Assembly (NCBI GenBank): GCA_008694505.1
Contig: VZDJ01000174.1
Location: forward strand, 6,218,601-6,282,600
Length of the DNA: 64,000 nucleotides
Origin: Cyanoderma ruficeps
Taxonomy: Eukaryota > Chordata > Aves > Passeriformes > Timaliidae
Reading direction: 5' to 3'
The position numbers and the translations under genes are program-made. Position 1 is the stretch's first letter. Every line of letters begins with the position of its first letter. The notes below the pieces were generated by a model that saw nothing but the letters and a program-made list of their open reading frames with translations, ran no database searches and was not told where the DNA came from. Positions 11,766 to 23,000 of this stretch are shown piece by piece.

Positions 11766-14700
11766 TATATGGAACAAGTCTTTACAGCATCTTCTACGTT
11801 GGGTGTTAGGAAAAGAAAACAAAACTTTTTTTATCTTTACTAGAATGCACCTAATTAAAAGCAACAACAAAAAAAAAGACATTGAGATTGTAATAGCAAA
11901 ATATGCTTTAATCACAGTGTGACCCTTTTATAATGGTTTTCTTGTCACAACTGTAATTGCTGATGCTTTGATACTTCCACCGGCATGGCTTAGAAAAGTT
12001 GCAACATGAATATAGAAAGGATGTGTACTGAGTTTTGCAGTTTCACAAACATCAAAGCAAAGCTGTGACATTGATTTTTATTCTTTTTGTTGTTCATCTG
12101 CATATTCTTGCATCTGTAGGGAAAGCAGGCAGTGACTAACAGCTGGTGAGTACTTAGAGTGGTTTGGGGTTGGTACAAGGTGAAAACACTAAGCAGTTTT
12201 CCAAGATACATTATGTATTTACGTACAGCTGTTTGCCTTTTGAGGCAGTGGTTATGATATTTAAAAGCCAACTTTTGCTATCACATTGTAGGATGATTTC
12301 CTTGTGTTGTGCCAACAGCAGAAGTGCTGGTGTTTTGTCAGTGGATTTTCATTGCTCAAGATCCTTGAAGAGAGGGACTCCTGGGCATTTCCCTCTGACA
12401 AAGAGCTTTATCTCCTTCTCCCTTGTGGCAACCCAGCCTTCCTTCCTTTACAAACATCTTGCGAGATGGTGTATGGCTTGAAGGAGGCTTGGTAGTAGTA
12501 AACCTACTAGGATTTTTTTGCCTGGATGGTCAGAATTTATGATGAATGTGATGAAAAGCTGCTCCTTGATATCACTGCCCAAAAGCTTCCCCAAACAGAA
12601 AGCTTTATAGCCCCAATGTGCTTGGGGTGAGACAGCAGTGTTTATCCCATGTCCTTGGTGAAGGGCTTGCATGAGATTGTTCCTAATTCGTCTCCTGGAG
12701 GGTGTGACTCTCTCCCTGCTTGTTTATCCCGGTTTGCAGGCGGGAGCTGTTCCCACCGCCCGGGAGTTGCAGCGAGCGGGGCTGTCAGTGTGAGAGGCAG
12801 AAAATTGAATCAAGGCACTAAAACATGCCACTCCAAAGCTGTTTAAATCATCCTAATGCGAATTATGAATTTATTACAATACATATTACCTCAGGGGACA
12901 GAAAGGGAAGGGAGATCTGAAGGGGCTGTTTGTAAACATGTAAAACAATAAGCGTTTCCTGCGTTGCCACCGCGACAGGGAGCTCGCCTGCCCAAATAAA
13001 ACCTAAATAAATAAATGTGTAGACAAGGCAGCAGCTCACCTGGGGTCAGGTGGCTCCCAGTGGGTCAGATAACAAACTGCTTCCAGAAAAAAAAAAGGAG
13101 CAGCAAACAACAATGACCCTTGATCCTGAGGGGTACAGGAGGGGTCCAAACCTCTGAACGTCATAGTCTGCTGTTTTGGAGCAGAAGTGCTGTGCTTTGC
13201 ATGGTGTGATGTGACCCGTGCTTTAGACAAACTCCCACAAACCTAAAAGACAGGCAAGGCTGGAAAACCACAAATGTAGCTGTGCTTCCTCAGGGGAGAG
13301 GAAAGAAATGCTCAACTCCTGGGGGGCATCACAAAAAGCGCATGGACACTCAGCATTTCCCTGCACAATGTTTCTGAGTGTGTGTAGTGGTTGTTTGGGG
13401 ATTTTTCTTCAGTTCTTAGCAGCAGTGCTCATCCTTGGTGTCTGACAACCTCAGCTGTCCCTTCTGAGATGCTTTGAGAGGTGACAGCAGCAGCAGCTGC
13501 CTTCCCCACCTTCAGCATCCCTGGGCTGTGTGCTCCGAAGAGGATGGGCATCCCCTGATGGTGCAGAGCCCTCCCAGCCATTCCATGCAACTCCCTGAGG
13601 AACAGTGGTGGGAATAAGGAATTTCAGTCACTGCTGGCTGGGAGAACACAACAAAAGAGACAGCAGCTTACAGAGGGATGGCTTCATATCCCAGTGCTTC
13701 TGCTTTTGAGAGCAGTGTACTTCACCAGGGCTCTGCAGGGGATGGCACTGACTGATGTGGAGGTAATGATTTATAAAGTGGAGGACCTAAACATAGTCGA
13801 GGCTGCATTGCCAGCATGCTGGCTGTCCTCAGAGGACTCCGGAATATGCTGCCTTGCAAGACTGCAGCAATTTGGCTGCAAGCTATATTTAGCCTATTTA
13901 TTCTTTGTTGGTGTATAATGTGCAGTTCAGTGGAAAACTTGGTCTCTCCAAAAAGGAGGTTTGAACTGGAGTCAAGACAGGGAAAACACCATCTGTCTAG
14001 AAACCATTTTTCTTAAGCGATTTGAAGGGGGAGGCTGTGTACGTAAGATATATGTGCGTGTTGCTTGGTTTGCTGCTTGGGTCTTTTTATTTAAAGGTTT
14101 TTTTTCATTCTTTGGTGGTCTTTTACCCTGTAAGTTATTAAAGGCTATTAAAAATGTAGACAGCAAAATGCAGTTTGTAATTCAGCTTTATAGACCAATT
14201 CTTTAGTAAGAAAATGGAAATTTGTTTTCTACTCACAGTGAATAACTCCAGTGCTAGGTAAAAATCAACTGCGCTTTGAGGAGATTATTCCTGTTGGAAG
14301 CACCCTTAAATGTTGAACAAGGATTAGTCCTATTGTGTTAAGGAATGGAAAAGAGCAACAAATACTGTCTGTTTTAAAGTGCTCACAGCCAGGGATGAAA
14401 GGTTGGCAAACTGAATAGGTCACAGTGAGCAGCAGCAGGCTGGTGGTGGCTCCCAGCAGTTCATGCATGCAGGAAATATTTGTGCTCTGCCTTGCCAAGG
14501 AATGTGTGCCATCACTTAGAAATCACTTCAGGAGTTACCTTTGGGAAGTGTCTGCAGCCTGAGCTGTGCTCCCCTGGGATTTCCTGCTTTCCCAAGACAC
14601 TGGGAAAAGACATTTCCTCATGGAAATTAGAGCCTGATCACCTACTCAGAGAAGTAATGCAGAAGGTGTCCTGAGGTTGGTTAGGGGGAAAGAGGGAAAT

Positions 14701-15818
14701 TCTGACAGCTTTGCTATGTATTCTTTTTTTGAAGTTCATATAGTGTGTCTGCATAATGATATAGGTACGTTAAAATACTGCTCTAAAATGACTGTGTAAA
14801 TAAATTCTGGGTAGACCATATATGGAACAAAATTCCATTTATTCCTTTTTGAGTTTAAACAGGCAAAGAGTCTTTATGCAGATAACACTTTCTTAGATAA
14901 CATTTCCTTAGTTTTAATAATGTTATATATGAAATATTGCTTTTTATGGCTATGCAATACCTTTTTATGCTGTTTCTTGGGTGTCTGTTCATCTGTCTCC
15001 ATAATTATATTTTCCTTCCTGGAATTACACAATCCATCAATGTCGGGAAGGGCAGGGTGGTTAAGGGTTGCTCTGAGACTCATCAGACAGATGCAATGCA
15101 TTGCTGGCAGTTACAATTGTATCCTTATTAAATTGGAGAAATTTCTTCTCCCCACCCCTCCCCAGCTTCCACGATTTCAAAAAAAAAAAACCCTCATAAA
15201 ATAGAAATCTCAATTTCTCACTGTGGCTTTATAAATTTAAAATTTAATTTAAAAATAGCCCATGGTGAGTATTTTTAAATGAATTGTTCTTTGGCTTTGA
15301 TACAGCGTGCAAATATCAAAGGGTCTGGCTGTAATGGTGTTTGATTGCTGCCTGGCTTTTCTTGCTCTGGAGACTTTCCATGGGAAAACTTGGGTTGTAC
15401 CTGGAGAATGTTCCAGCAGTGCTGACTGCAGTAGGCAGAAACCACAGCATGGTACAACCTGAGCTGTATGTGGTGGCTGTCAATGACCAGCTTCAAAACA
15501 TGTAATAAGATTAAAAAGAGAAACAAATAATGTGTAAAGTAAAATAAAAACAAGATGAATGGTATCTAAAAATAAGTAAAACTTAAAAATCAGTAAAAAA
15601 GAAAAAAATTAAAAATCAGAAATATTTCTGAAGTTTCTTAAAAGTAAGAATAAGGAACTAAAGAAATATAGCATGTGCTGTACTTAACATATGGTGTGAA
15701 AGAGTGAACTGAAATATTTTTGAAATTGAAAATGCAAGGGGCTGGAGTTTGGGGATACATGGTTCATTCAGACAGCCTTACAAAAATGCTATTGTGATTA
15801 TTAATCCATCCCTGCAGA
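11766..15818. other. Non-coding DNA, mixed composition
   Basis: No gene is recognised. The stretch holds a modest CpG patch at about 12725-12990 (listed separately), T-rich tracts, and AT-rich DNA from 15180 to 15760. That last part includes an interrupted A run at 15180-15190 and an A-rich tract at 15530-15670. Open frames are up to about 109 codons and unremarkable. Confidence 0.55.
12725..12990. promoter_or_regulatory. CpG-enriched patch next to AT-rich block
   Basis: About a dozen CpGs sit between 12725 and 12990, against almost none in the kilobases around. They form two groups, 12730-12780 and 12945-12990. Between them lies an AT-rich block (12840-12895) with the octamer-like ATGCGAAT and several ATTA/TTAT homeodomain-type cores. 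It is too small and too sparse for a classical CpG island. It could be a conserved element or simply a patch that has kept its CpGs. No transcription start can be defined. Confidence 0.22.
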
Positions 15819-15937
15819 GCCAGGTGCCCGGCTCACTGTGGAGCAGGCTGCTCAGCCTTAGGAAGGAGTATGAAAAGTCTTATGGAACAAAAAAAGGCAG
15901 CAAGGTCTCGACCTCGCCGGGCACTGTGAGCCAGTAG
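15819..15937 (+). other. Weak candidate exon (not called as CDS)
   Basis: A roughly 120-base GC-rich segment with several CpGs is set in clearly A-rich flanks. It starts directly after TATTAATCCATCCCTGCAG, a passable branch point and splice acceptor. The frame open through it encodes a basic peptide containing the stretch LRKEYEKSYGTKKGSK, ending at a TAG at 15935-15937. A possible donor, ACT|GTGAGC, lies near 15926. I do not recognise the peptide. The composition step and acceptor are suggestive only; a terminal exon, a non-coding exon or chance are all possible. Confidence 0.15.
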
Positions 15938-18036
15938 TGGTGATAAAGATGAACAGCAGGAATGCTGCCATGTGGGTTTGGAGGAAATCTGCTCTGATGA
16001 GCTGTGCTGCTTTTGAAGCCAGCTTCCAGCTCTGTCAGCTGGATGAGGCAGAGTTTCACCCCCAGGGCTCAGTGTTTTGGGATCTGATGCACTTTGTTCT
16101 ACTCAAGGAAAAAAATAAACCTGAATTTTTAATCTGTGGTCCAGCAGTGGCTTTTTTCACCGTGTCTTTTTTCACAAGCTGGTGAGTACTGGGCAGGCAG
16201 GTGTGATTCTCTGACTCCCTCAGCCTGTGCCATGCACAGATATTCCCACATCAGGCTGAGTATCAGCATAAAGTGCAAATCTATAAATTATAGAGGCAGG
16301 TGATAAATGGGAGAGGCTGCAGGTGCACTTCAGCACTGCAGTCTCTTAAATCCTCGTAGCTGAGGGTTTTCTTCTCTTCCCTTTTCTTTCTCAACAGTTA
16401 AACATAAAGGCCTTGGGCTTTGCTTCCACCTCCTTGAATTCTTCAGAGTGCACATCACAGTGTCTTTAAACAGTGTGAGACATGTGGGGGAACTGAAGGC
16501 ATTAGCAGAGCGCTGGGATTTATTGGCAGATTGACAGCCTGATAGGCACACTCCCTTTCTTCTCTGTTTGTCACTCTTTGATACTTTCCTTTTCACGCTC
16601 CAGGAGGAGGGAGGGGTCCCACTGTAACACTAAATGTCTTCAGTTCTGCTCTGCAAAGCGCTTTATCTTGGTTTAAGATTTTTTTCTTTTGAGTCTGAAG
16701 TTCACCTTATCCTTAAAGGTGCATAATTTACCAGGCCTCCTGTGATAACTTTGTGTCTTTCAGAGAAACTGAAATGGGAACTGAGCTTATTAAAACTAAA
16801 TTAGTATAAAAAAGAAAGAAGTTTCTCCTTTGTGGGAATGCTAGCAACTAGTGTGAAAGCCTGAGATGCTGCTGCTTTGTTGGTGTGAGGATAGCAAATT
16901 GAGGCGGTATCTTGGGAAACTGAATCTCTCTCACGATCTGTGTTGAGCAGTGCTCAGTTTCAGACTCAATAGACTGAGAGAGAGGCTGGTTACATGCGTG
17001 AGATTGGGACTTAAATACACTTCTCAGCTCTGATGTTTCACAGGTTAATCTCCCTGTGCCTCCCTTACCAAGGTTTTCAACAAGACTAAAAAAACTCCCT
17101 CTGTCAGTTGCATCTGTTCTGCTTTTTTCATTTAAAGGACATTTAAACCCAGCATTGCTGTCTGTGTGTGTTTTTACTGAGTTCACCTGCAGGCCGTGGC
17201 TGTGCAGCGAGCCTTGTAGCTGGCTCAAAGTTTGCACCCCTAAAATTGAGGTCTTTACCAATCAGAACCATTTCTTTTAACCTGTATAAGGCAGCACAAA
17301 ATGCTGACCCTTAGCATATAGTTTACTTTCTCCAGCTGTTGGCAGCCCTGACCAGGGCTGTGCTCGGCCCTGAGCTGAGCAGCAGCAGCAGTATTGCTTA
17401 CCCCAGATCCTCTGCCTGCCGCAGATAATGCCTCAAAGCTCCTTCCTCCTGTGCATTTAAAGTACACAGCCGTATTAGAAGATTAAGTTACTTTGAACGG
17501 GAGCAGCTCCCGTATTGTAGCTCAGGCTGGTTTTCACTTTGTTCCATTTAAGATGTTGCCAAGGCTGGCTGTGACTTTTTCCCCCCGTGATGTAGTTGCA
17601 GAGCATGAAATTGTTTGGTGCTGGATAAAGCAGTAACCATGGGGCTATTGCTGATATCTTTAATGTATTAGGCAGCTGTAATTTCTCTTGGCATTTTGGT
17701 GTCCAGGTGAGTTGGTTTCTGTGGGTTCGTTTGGGGTTTTTTGGGGGGTGTGTGTGCTATTACTACCACTTCTTTTTCTCCAGAGCTTCTTTCCCTGACT
17801 GGCTTTGTACCTGACCAAACTGTCAGATGAGGAATGAATACATTTGGTAGAGAAATTAGACCATTAATTCTGCAAGATGTTTTCAGTGATATGTCAAGAT
17901 CTCAGTTTGCTGGAAAGGACTGGTTAGAGAAGGAAACCATCTGATCCCCTCAGATCGAGCAATTAACTACTTAACAGCTGGAAAAAAGATTGTGAGTTAT
18001 GTGATTCTTCACACCAGCAGCACTTAGCTATTCCAG

Positions 18037-18190
18037 CCACAGTTTTAAAATGCTTTGAACAGGAGATTAGTATCTTGCTCATTTTGCAGATGAGCAAACA
18101 GAAGTACAGAGAGGAGATGAATAAGCTCAAGCAGTAGGTCAACAGCAGAGCCAAAAGAATGAATCCCTGTCTAAATCCGATCTGCTAGAG
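18037..18190 (-). repeat. MIR SINE relic
   Basis: The plus strand follows the reverse complement of MIR over most of its length. The best part is 18081-18112, 'cattttgcagatgagcaaac' followed by 'agaagtacagag', against the MIR wording ATTTTACAGATGAGGAAACTGAGGCACAGAG. After that come matches to the '...aagctcaagcagtaggtc' segment and to 'cagagcc' near the tRNA-derived head. The upstream part, 'aaaatgctttgaacaggaga', fits the MIR tail. MIRs are ancient amniote SINEs and bird copies are usually this diverged. The element is fixed and inactive. Confidence 0.72.
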
Positions 18191-19909
18191 CTGAGGCAAT
18201 AATGTTTCCCCTAGGATTATTTAATCTGCCAGGGCCAAAATTTTCAAGGCTTTTTTTATTTTAATTTTTTTCTTCAATATGCGGGTGACTGAGCGAAATC
18301 CTCAGAGTGATAGAGTGTGTGTCCAACACTTTGCAAACACGTGAGGGCCCCTGGTTCAGAGTGTCTCATCTTTGTGATACCTAGAGAGCAAAACCAAAAT
18401 ACACCTCTGCATGCTTGAGAGCTGGTTCAGGGAGCCTTGAGCTGTTTCTGAGCCCCAGCTCAGTGTGCTGACCACCTCGGCCATCCCCTTGGTGGCATTT
18501 TGTAGCAGGTGTGGAGAGAGCAGTGGGGATGGGGTTCTCTACAAACGGCAGAGGTGGCAGTTGTGCATCCTGGTGGTGAAAGCCAGGGAAATTCCCGCTC
18601 TCCTGCAGCCTGTGCTTGTGCAGACCCCTTCATTTTCCATTCCCTTTGCACTCCTGGGGCTCTGATCTGATGTAGCTGTTCCATGGCTCTGCTTCCCCAT
18701 TAATCACAGACACGCAGCTAAATTTTGGGTTGGAGTTTGGCTGTGGGAGTTCATGCAGGCTCTGCTTCGCACTCGGGAGGCCTTGCTGCTCCCCTCGCTG
18801 TGTTGTTCTGTAGCTGGGTTTAAAATATATATTGTTGCTGGCATTGGAATCCATATCTGCTCCCAGCATATGCTATTGGCACAATACCAGCAGATGCTGT
18901 TCAGCAGTATCAAATCTCGAGGCGCAGCTCTGCTCTGAAGTGTGACTCTGTGAAATGGCACCGTGGGGTTCCTCCTCGGTGTCTCAGTGACTTACATGTG
19001 AAGTTCTTTCTCTCTTGGAAAGTGAGAGATGCTGGTTGTTTGTTTTTAACAGCCATCCTTACAAACCAAACCTGTAACTGGATTTGGTTTTGAGGGAAAT
19101 GGCGGGGCAGGGGTGGGTTTCTGGCTCCTGTCCTTGATCAAAGCTCCTCTCCCACCCTCTTTCTGTCTGAGTTGTGCAGCAGGGAAGCCCTTGGGGCTGG
19201 GCAAGGGGAATTTGTCAGTGCCAAAGGAATTAGACTCCCCTTGCAGGTTACAAATATTTCCATTTTGCTGTTTAATAACAAGTTGGTCACGGTCCGTTTG
19301 AAACTCTCTTAAAAATGCAAAATCCATTGGGGGGAATAAAAATTTCAGAGATGTCAATAATTAGCATTGTCAAGAGTGGGGCTTTAGTTATTAAAAAGGA
19401 AATAAAGTGAGTGAGTGCTGAGTTAATATTCTTCTTCACATCTTTCCATCCTTATTCTCCTTTTGCTTGTTTGAGATGAAATGATTATAAGCAAACTTAC
19501 TGCACAACTGACTCTTTGCTTATTGTTCCTCCTCCTATGAAGTGCGGTGCCATCTGGCACATGGACAAGTGGGGAAGATTGATGGCTAACAAAGAGCACC
19601 ATTCATTTTCTCCTACCAGATTTGGACAGAAAACAAACGTTTTTAATCAAATCTATATGTTTCTAAGGAATATTGGCTGCTGAAAATTTGCCAGCAGCTG
19701 AATTCTCCCCCCACCACTTCCCTGCCTTGTGAGAATTATATCCTGCCAGGCTGATTCATGGATGGGACAGTGTGGGTGCTTTTTCTCCTGTGCCTTGTTT
19801 TCTTTCATCTTTGAGAGACAAGCAAAATAAAGGGCTGTCGGTGTTGAGGAGAGAGAAGAGGGGGGAATGGCTATGTGTGGTAGCACAAATAGTCTTAAAA
19901 TTCAGGAGT
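18191..19909. other. Non-coding DNA, no gene seen
   Basis: Unique DNA with short T-rich runs (18246-18273) and a moderately GC-rich part around 18420-18670. Open frames on both strands are at most about 103 codons and carry no family resemblance. No mobile element is recognised. Confidence 0.55.
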
Positions 19910-20051
19910 ACAGTTGTTTTAATGGCCTCACAATGAATCATGCAAAACAACTGTCGGAAGAAAACACACAGTTGCTTTCAGTGAAGCAACTAAAACATCC
20001 GTGGAAAGTTTGCCTGCAGCGTTCTTTCATTTTCCTGAGGAAAATGAAAGA
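19910..20051. repeat. Cluster of four perfect inverted repeats
   Basis: Four perfect inverted repeats follow one another in 142 bases. (1) Arms of 11 bp, 19910-19920 and 19944-19954, with a 23-base loop. (2) Arms of 7 bp, 19948-19954 and 19968-19974, with a 13-base loop, sharing the CAACTGT arm of the first. (3) Arms of 8 bp, 19970-19977 and 19984-19991, with a 6-base loop. (4) Arms of 13 bp, 20023-20035 and 20039-20051, with only TGA between them. The last one places TTTCATTTTC and GAAAATGAAA back to back, each fitting the GAAANNGAAA interferon-response/IRF core. An 83-codon frame (19867-20118, plus strand) runs through the tract but looks like chance. Confidence 0.7.
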
Positions 20052-23000
20052 TTCATGGATTCCTCCCATCTATCTTGTCTCAATAATTATGCAGTCACTG
20101 GCTAATACAGGAATTTAGGATCCATAAGGGGAATTCAGCCATGGTGCTCAGCTGGGAGGGGGAGATTCAGGTTTTCCTGGGAGGGTGGAAGGGCTGATCC
20201 ATGACATGGAGCAGCTGAGCCATGGAGTGATGTGGAAATCCAGACCTTGTGGTTAGGGAGCTTGGAGGAGATTCTGGGATGTGGCTTGGCTTCCATGGAA
20301 CAGAGGATAATCAACTGCATGGCACAAGATAGGAGATGGCTAGGGCAGAGATGATGTCAGTTTTTAGGGTTCAAGGAACATTGTCATAGATGTTTAAATA
20401 TCCTGGCAAGTGCTGGATGGATGCTGGCCATGCTTAGCTGTGTTTTCTCTAGGCACATTTAATGAGAGGGGCTTTTGCTTTCTGCTAAGATACAAAAAGG
20501 GGGGGGAAAAAAGCCTTGGCCATCTGAATGTTAAATTCAGATGCCTTTAATACTACCTATAAATTAATAGGATTTCATGGCCAGCATTCAAAGAGCATTG
20601 TAAAGAGGATGTGGATGTGTAAAGATAAAATGGATTTTGTAGCGCTTTAGCTGTGGAAAGAAAATTATTTTCGTTTTGATATTTTTAATGTATTTTTTTT
20701 CCCTTTGAAGTCAAATAATGGACTTAATTAACTCTAAGCACCTGGTTTTGAAGCTTTGAAAATGATCCTTTCATTGCAGTGCTGCTGAATTTTCTGGAAA
20801 GTTGCATCTGCAGGTACACAGCCTTGTACAGCGTCCATGTGCTGTTTGCTGTGGTGCTGCTGGCAGGCACAGCCTGACACTGCTGCAGGTCTGAGCCTGG
20901 GGTGCCTTGGGCCTGCAATGGGCTTGGAGCTGAGGTCCCCCAGGTCCCCAGGGCAGATAGAGGCATCTGCAGGGGCTTGGGGGAGAGAGGAGAGAAGGGA
21001 CAGCTCTGCTACATGGTTCTTGAAGGAGAAATAAAACCAACCGAGGGAAGGGAGTGATTGTGTTGACACAGAAAGTTTCCAACTGTTATATTTATATATA
21101 AGTTCAGTGCTTAAATTGCTCTTGAAGCAGGAAGATTTATATCCCTTCCAAGCATTGCTGCATACTGTTCCCCTCTTCTTTTCTTCCTGCTGCTATAAAT
21201 CTGGATGTTCTTGTTGATATAAATATTCTGTCTTTTAAAGAATTTTTCTAAACTTTCCGTGCCCTGAATCAAGTCTCATGGGCTTTGCTGTGCATGGGAT
21301 GATTAAGTTTTCCCTTTATAAGCCTTTAATTTGCTGCCTTTTAAATATTTCCTTGCACCTTTTTTACATAATGGGAAAATAGAGAAGGAGCTGTATTTCA
21401 GATGGAGGGACAGCTGGTCTTTGTATTTGAAGGAGGAAGCTTGTGTTTCTCTGCTTTAGGATGGTTTGTAGGGAAAAAAAAGTGGCTCTGAAGTGAGTGA
21501 CATAGCCAGGAAAGGGTTCAGGGTAGAAAAGTGCATATTCCCTTCTGCCTTAAAAGGTGCTGGTGTGGCCTCTTAGCAGGGCAAAAGTGAGAATCAGTGG
21601 CAAAACTCAGAAGGTTTTCTTTTTGCTCTCCTGTGACTCTGCACAAAGGCTTTAATTAATGAATCCAGTGATGCTGCTAAATGCCTGTGGTGCTCCCCTG
21701 GGGACAGCCTGAGCCATTTGGTTCCCAGGAGGGTGCAGAATCCTCACTCTCTGGGCTGGATCGTGCTGCCCTAGGCTGGAGACAGCCCTGGCAAATAACC
21801 CTCAGTTTGTCGAGAGGCTCGGCTTGATGTGCGAGAGCTGAAAATATTCAAATATGAGCACTGTGAAAGAGAGGAATCTCATCATCTTCGTGCCTGACAG
21901 AAATCCATGGGTGGGCTGGGAAACCAGCACAAAGCTGTGTTTGGGGCTGGGTGTCTGTCTGCCCTTCTCTGGCTGGCGTTAGTGATGACTTTCATGTCAT
22001 AAATGTGTACTTAACCAGCAGCGTGGCTGGGCGAGCTGATGTGCAGCCTGTAGAAGCAAAGGGGCGGCTTTCCATTGTCTTCAGTGAGTTGTGGATTAAC
22101 TCTCAGGAGAATAATAATATCATGGTTTACTTGGCAGTAACAATGCTAGCAGTGCTGTTTGACTGCAGACAATAAACTGAGCAAGTTCTGGAAAACATGA
22201 TAGCCCTGTCCTGAACAGGAGGAGAGCCACTCAGACATGAAAGCAATCCGTTTTGTGTGCTATTTCTGCGGGGAACTTTCAGCGGTTCAGCAGGGTTTTT
22301 TGACATATGGCTTCTACGTAGATGAAGTGCCAGACCTTAACTGGATAAAGATATAATTAAATTTTCAGTGAAATTGCCGAGAGTGAAGTATGAAACCTCA
22401 TTTGGAAGTTCCCAGGGAAGGGGAGACCTGCCTGCCCCTTGGAGTTGCAGAGCTCTAGCTGTGAGATGCTCCTTGAGTTTGAGGGCTGGGAGGCTCCCCC
22501 ATCAACAGCCGTGCTCTGGAGCTGGTGGTGTGGTCTGTCAGCTCTAGGAAGGGACCTTTTTTGGTTTTTAAGTTTTTTTCTATGAACACACTGCACCTTT
22601 TCCCATTATGGAGCTGCTCCTGCTGATCAGACCTGCTGTGTTCAGCAGCATCTGTTGAGAAAACACTCTGGGTTTGATGCCAAGTCAATGAGGTGAACTC
22701 TCAAGCTTCCCACAGGAGGGGACAGGAGCAATGTTTGAATATTCACACAGGCTGAGCCTCCAGGAAGAGTCCTTGTGAGGCAGGGATCGTGGACCTTCAG
22801 TGTCAGTGTTGGTCTCTGCACAGACACAGGTATGCCAGGGGTTGTTGACTTGCTGTTTGTTCAGCTAGAGTGACCATTTGTGGTCCTGCCTGGTGGTTTC
22901 TTGGTTTTGTGGGTGGCAGTGTGAACTATATAGCTGCTCAAAAAAAAAAAAANAAAAAAGGAAAAGGTAAAAAAGGAGCATTATGTTGTATGCCTATTTA

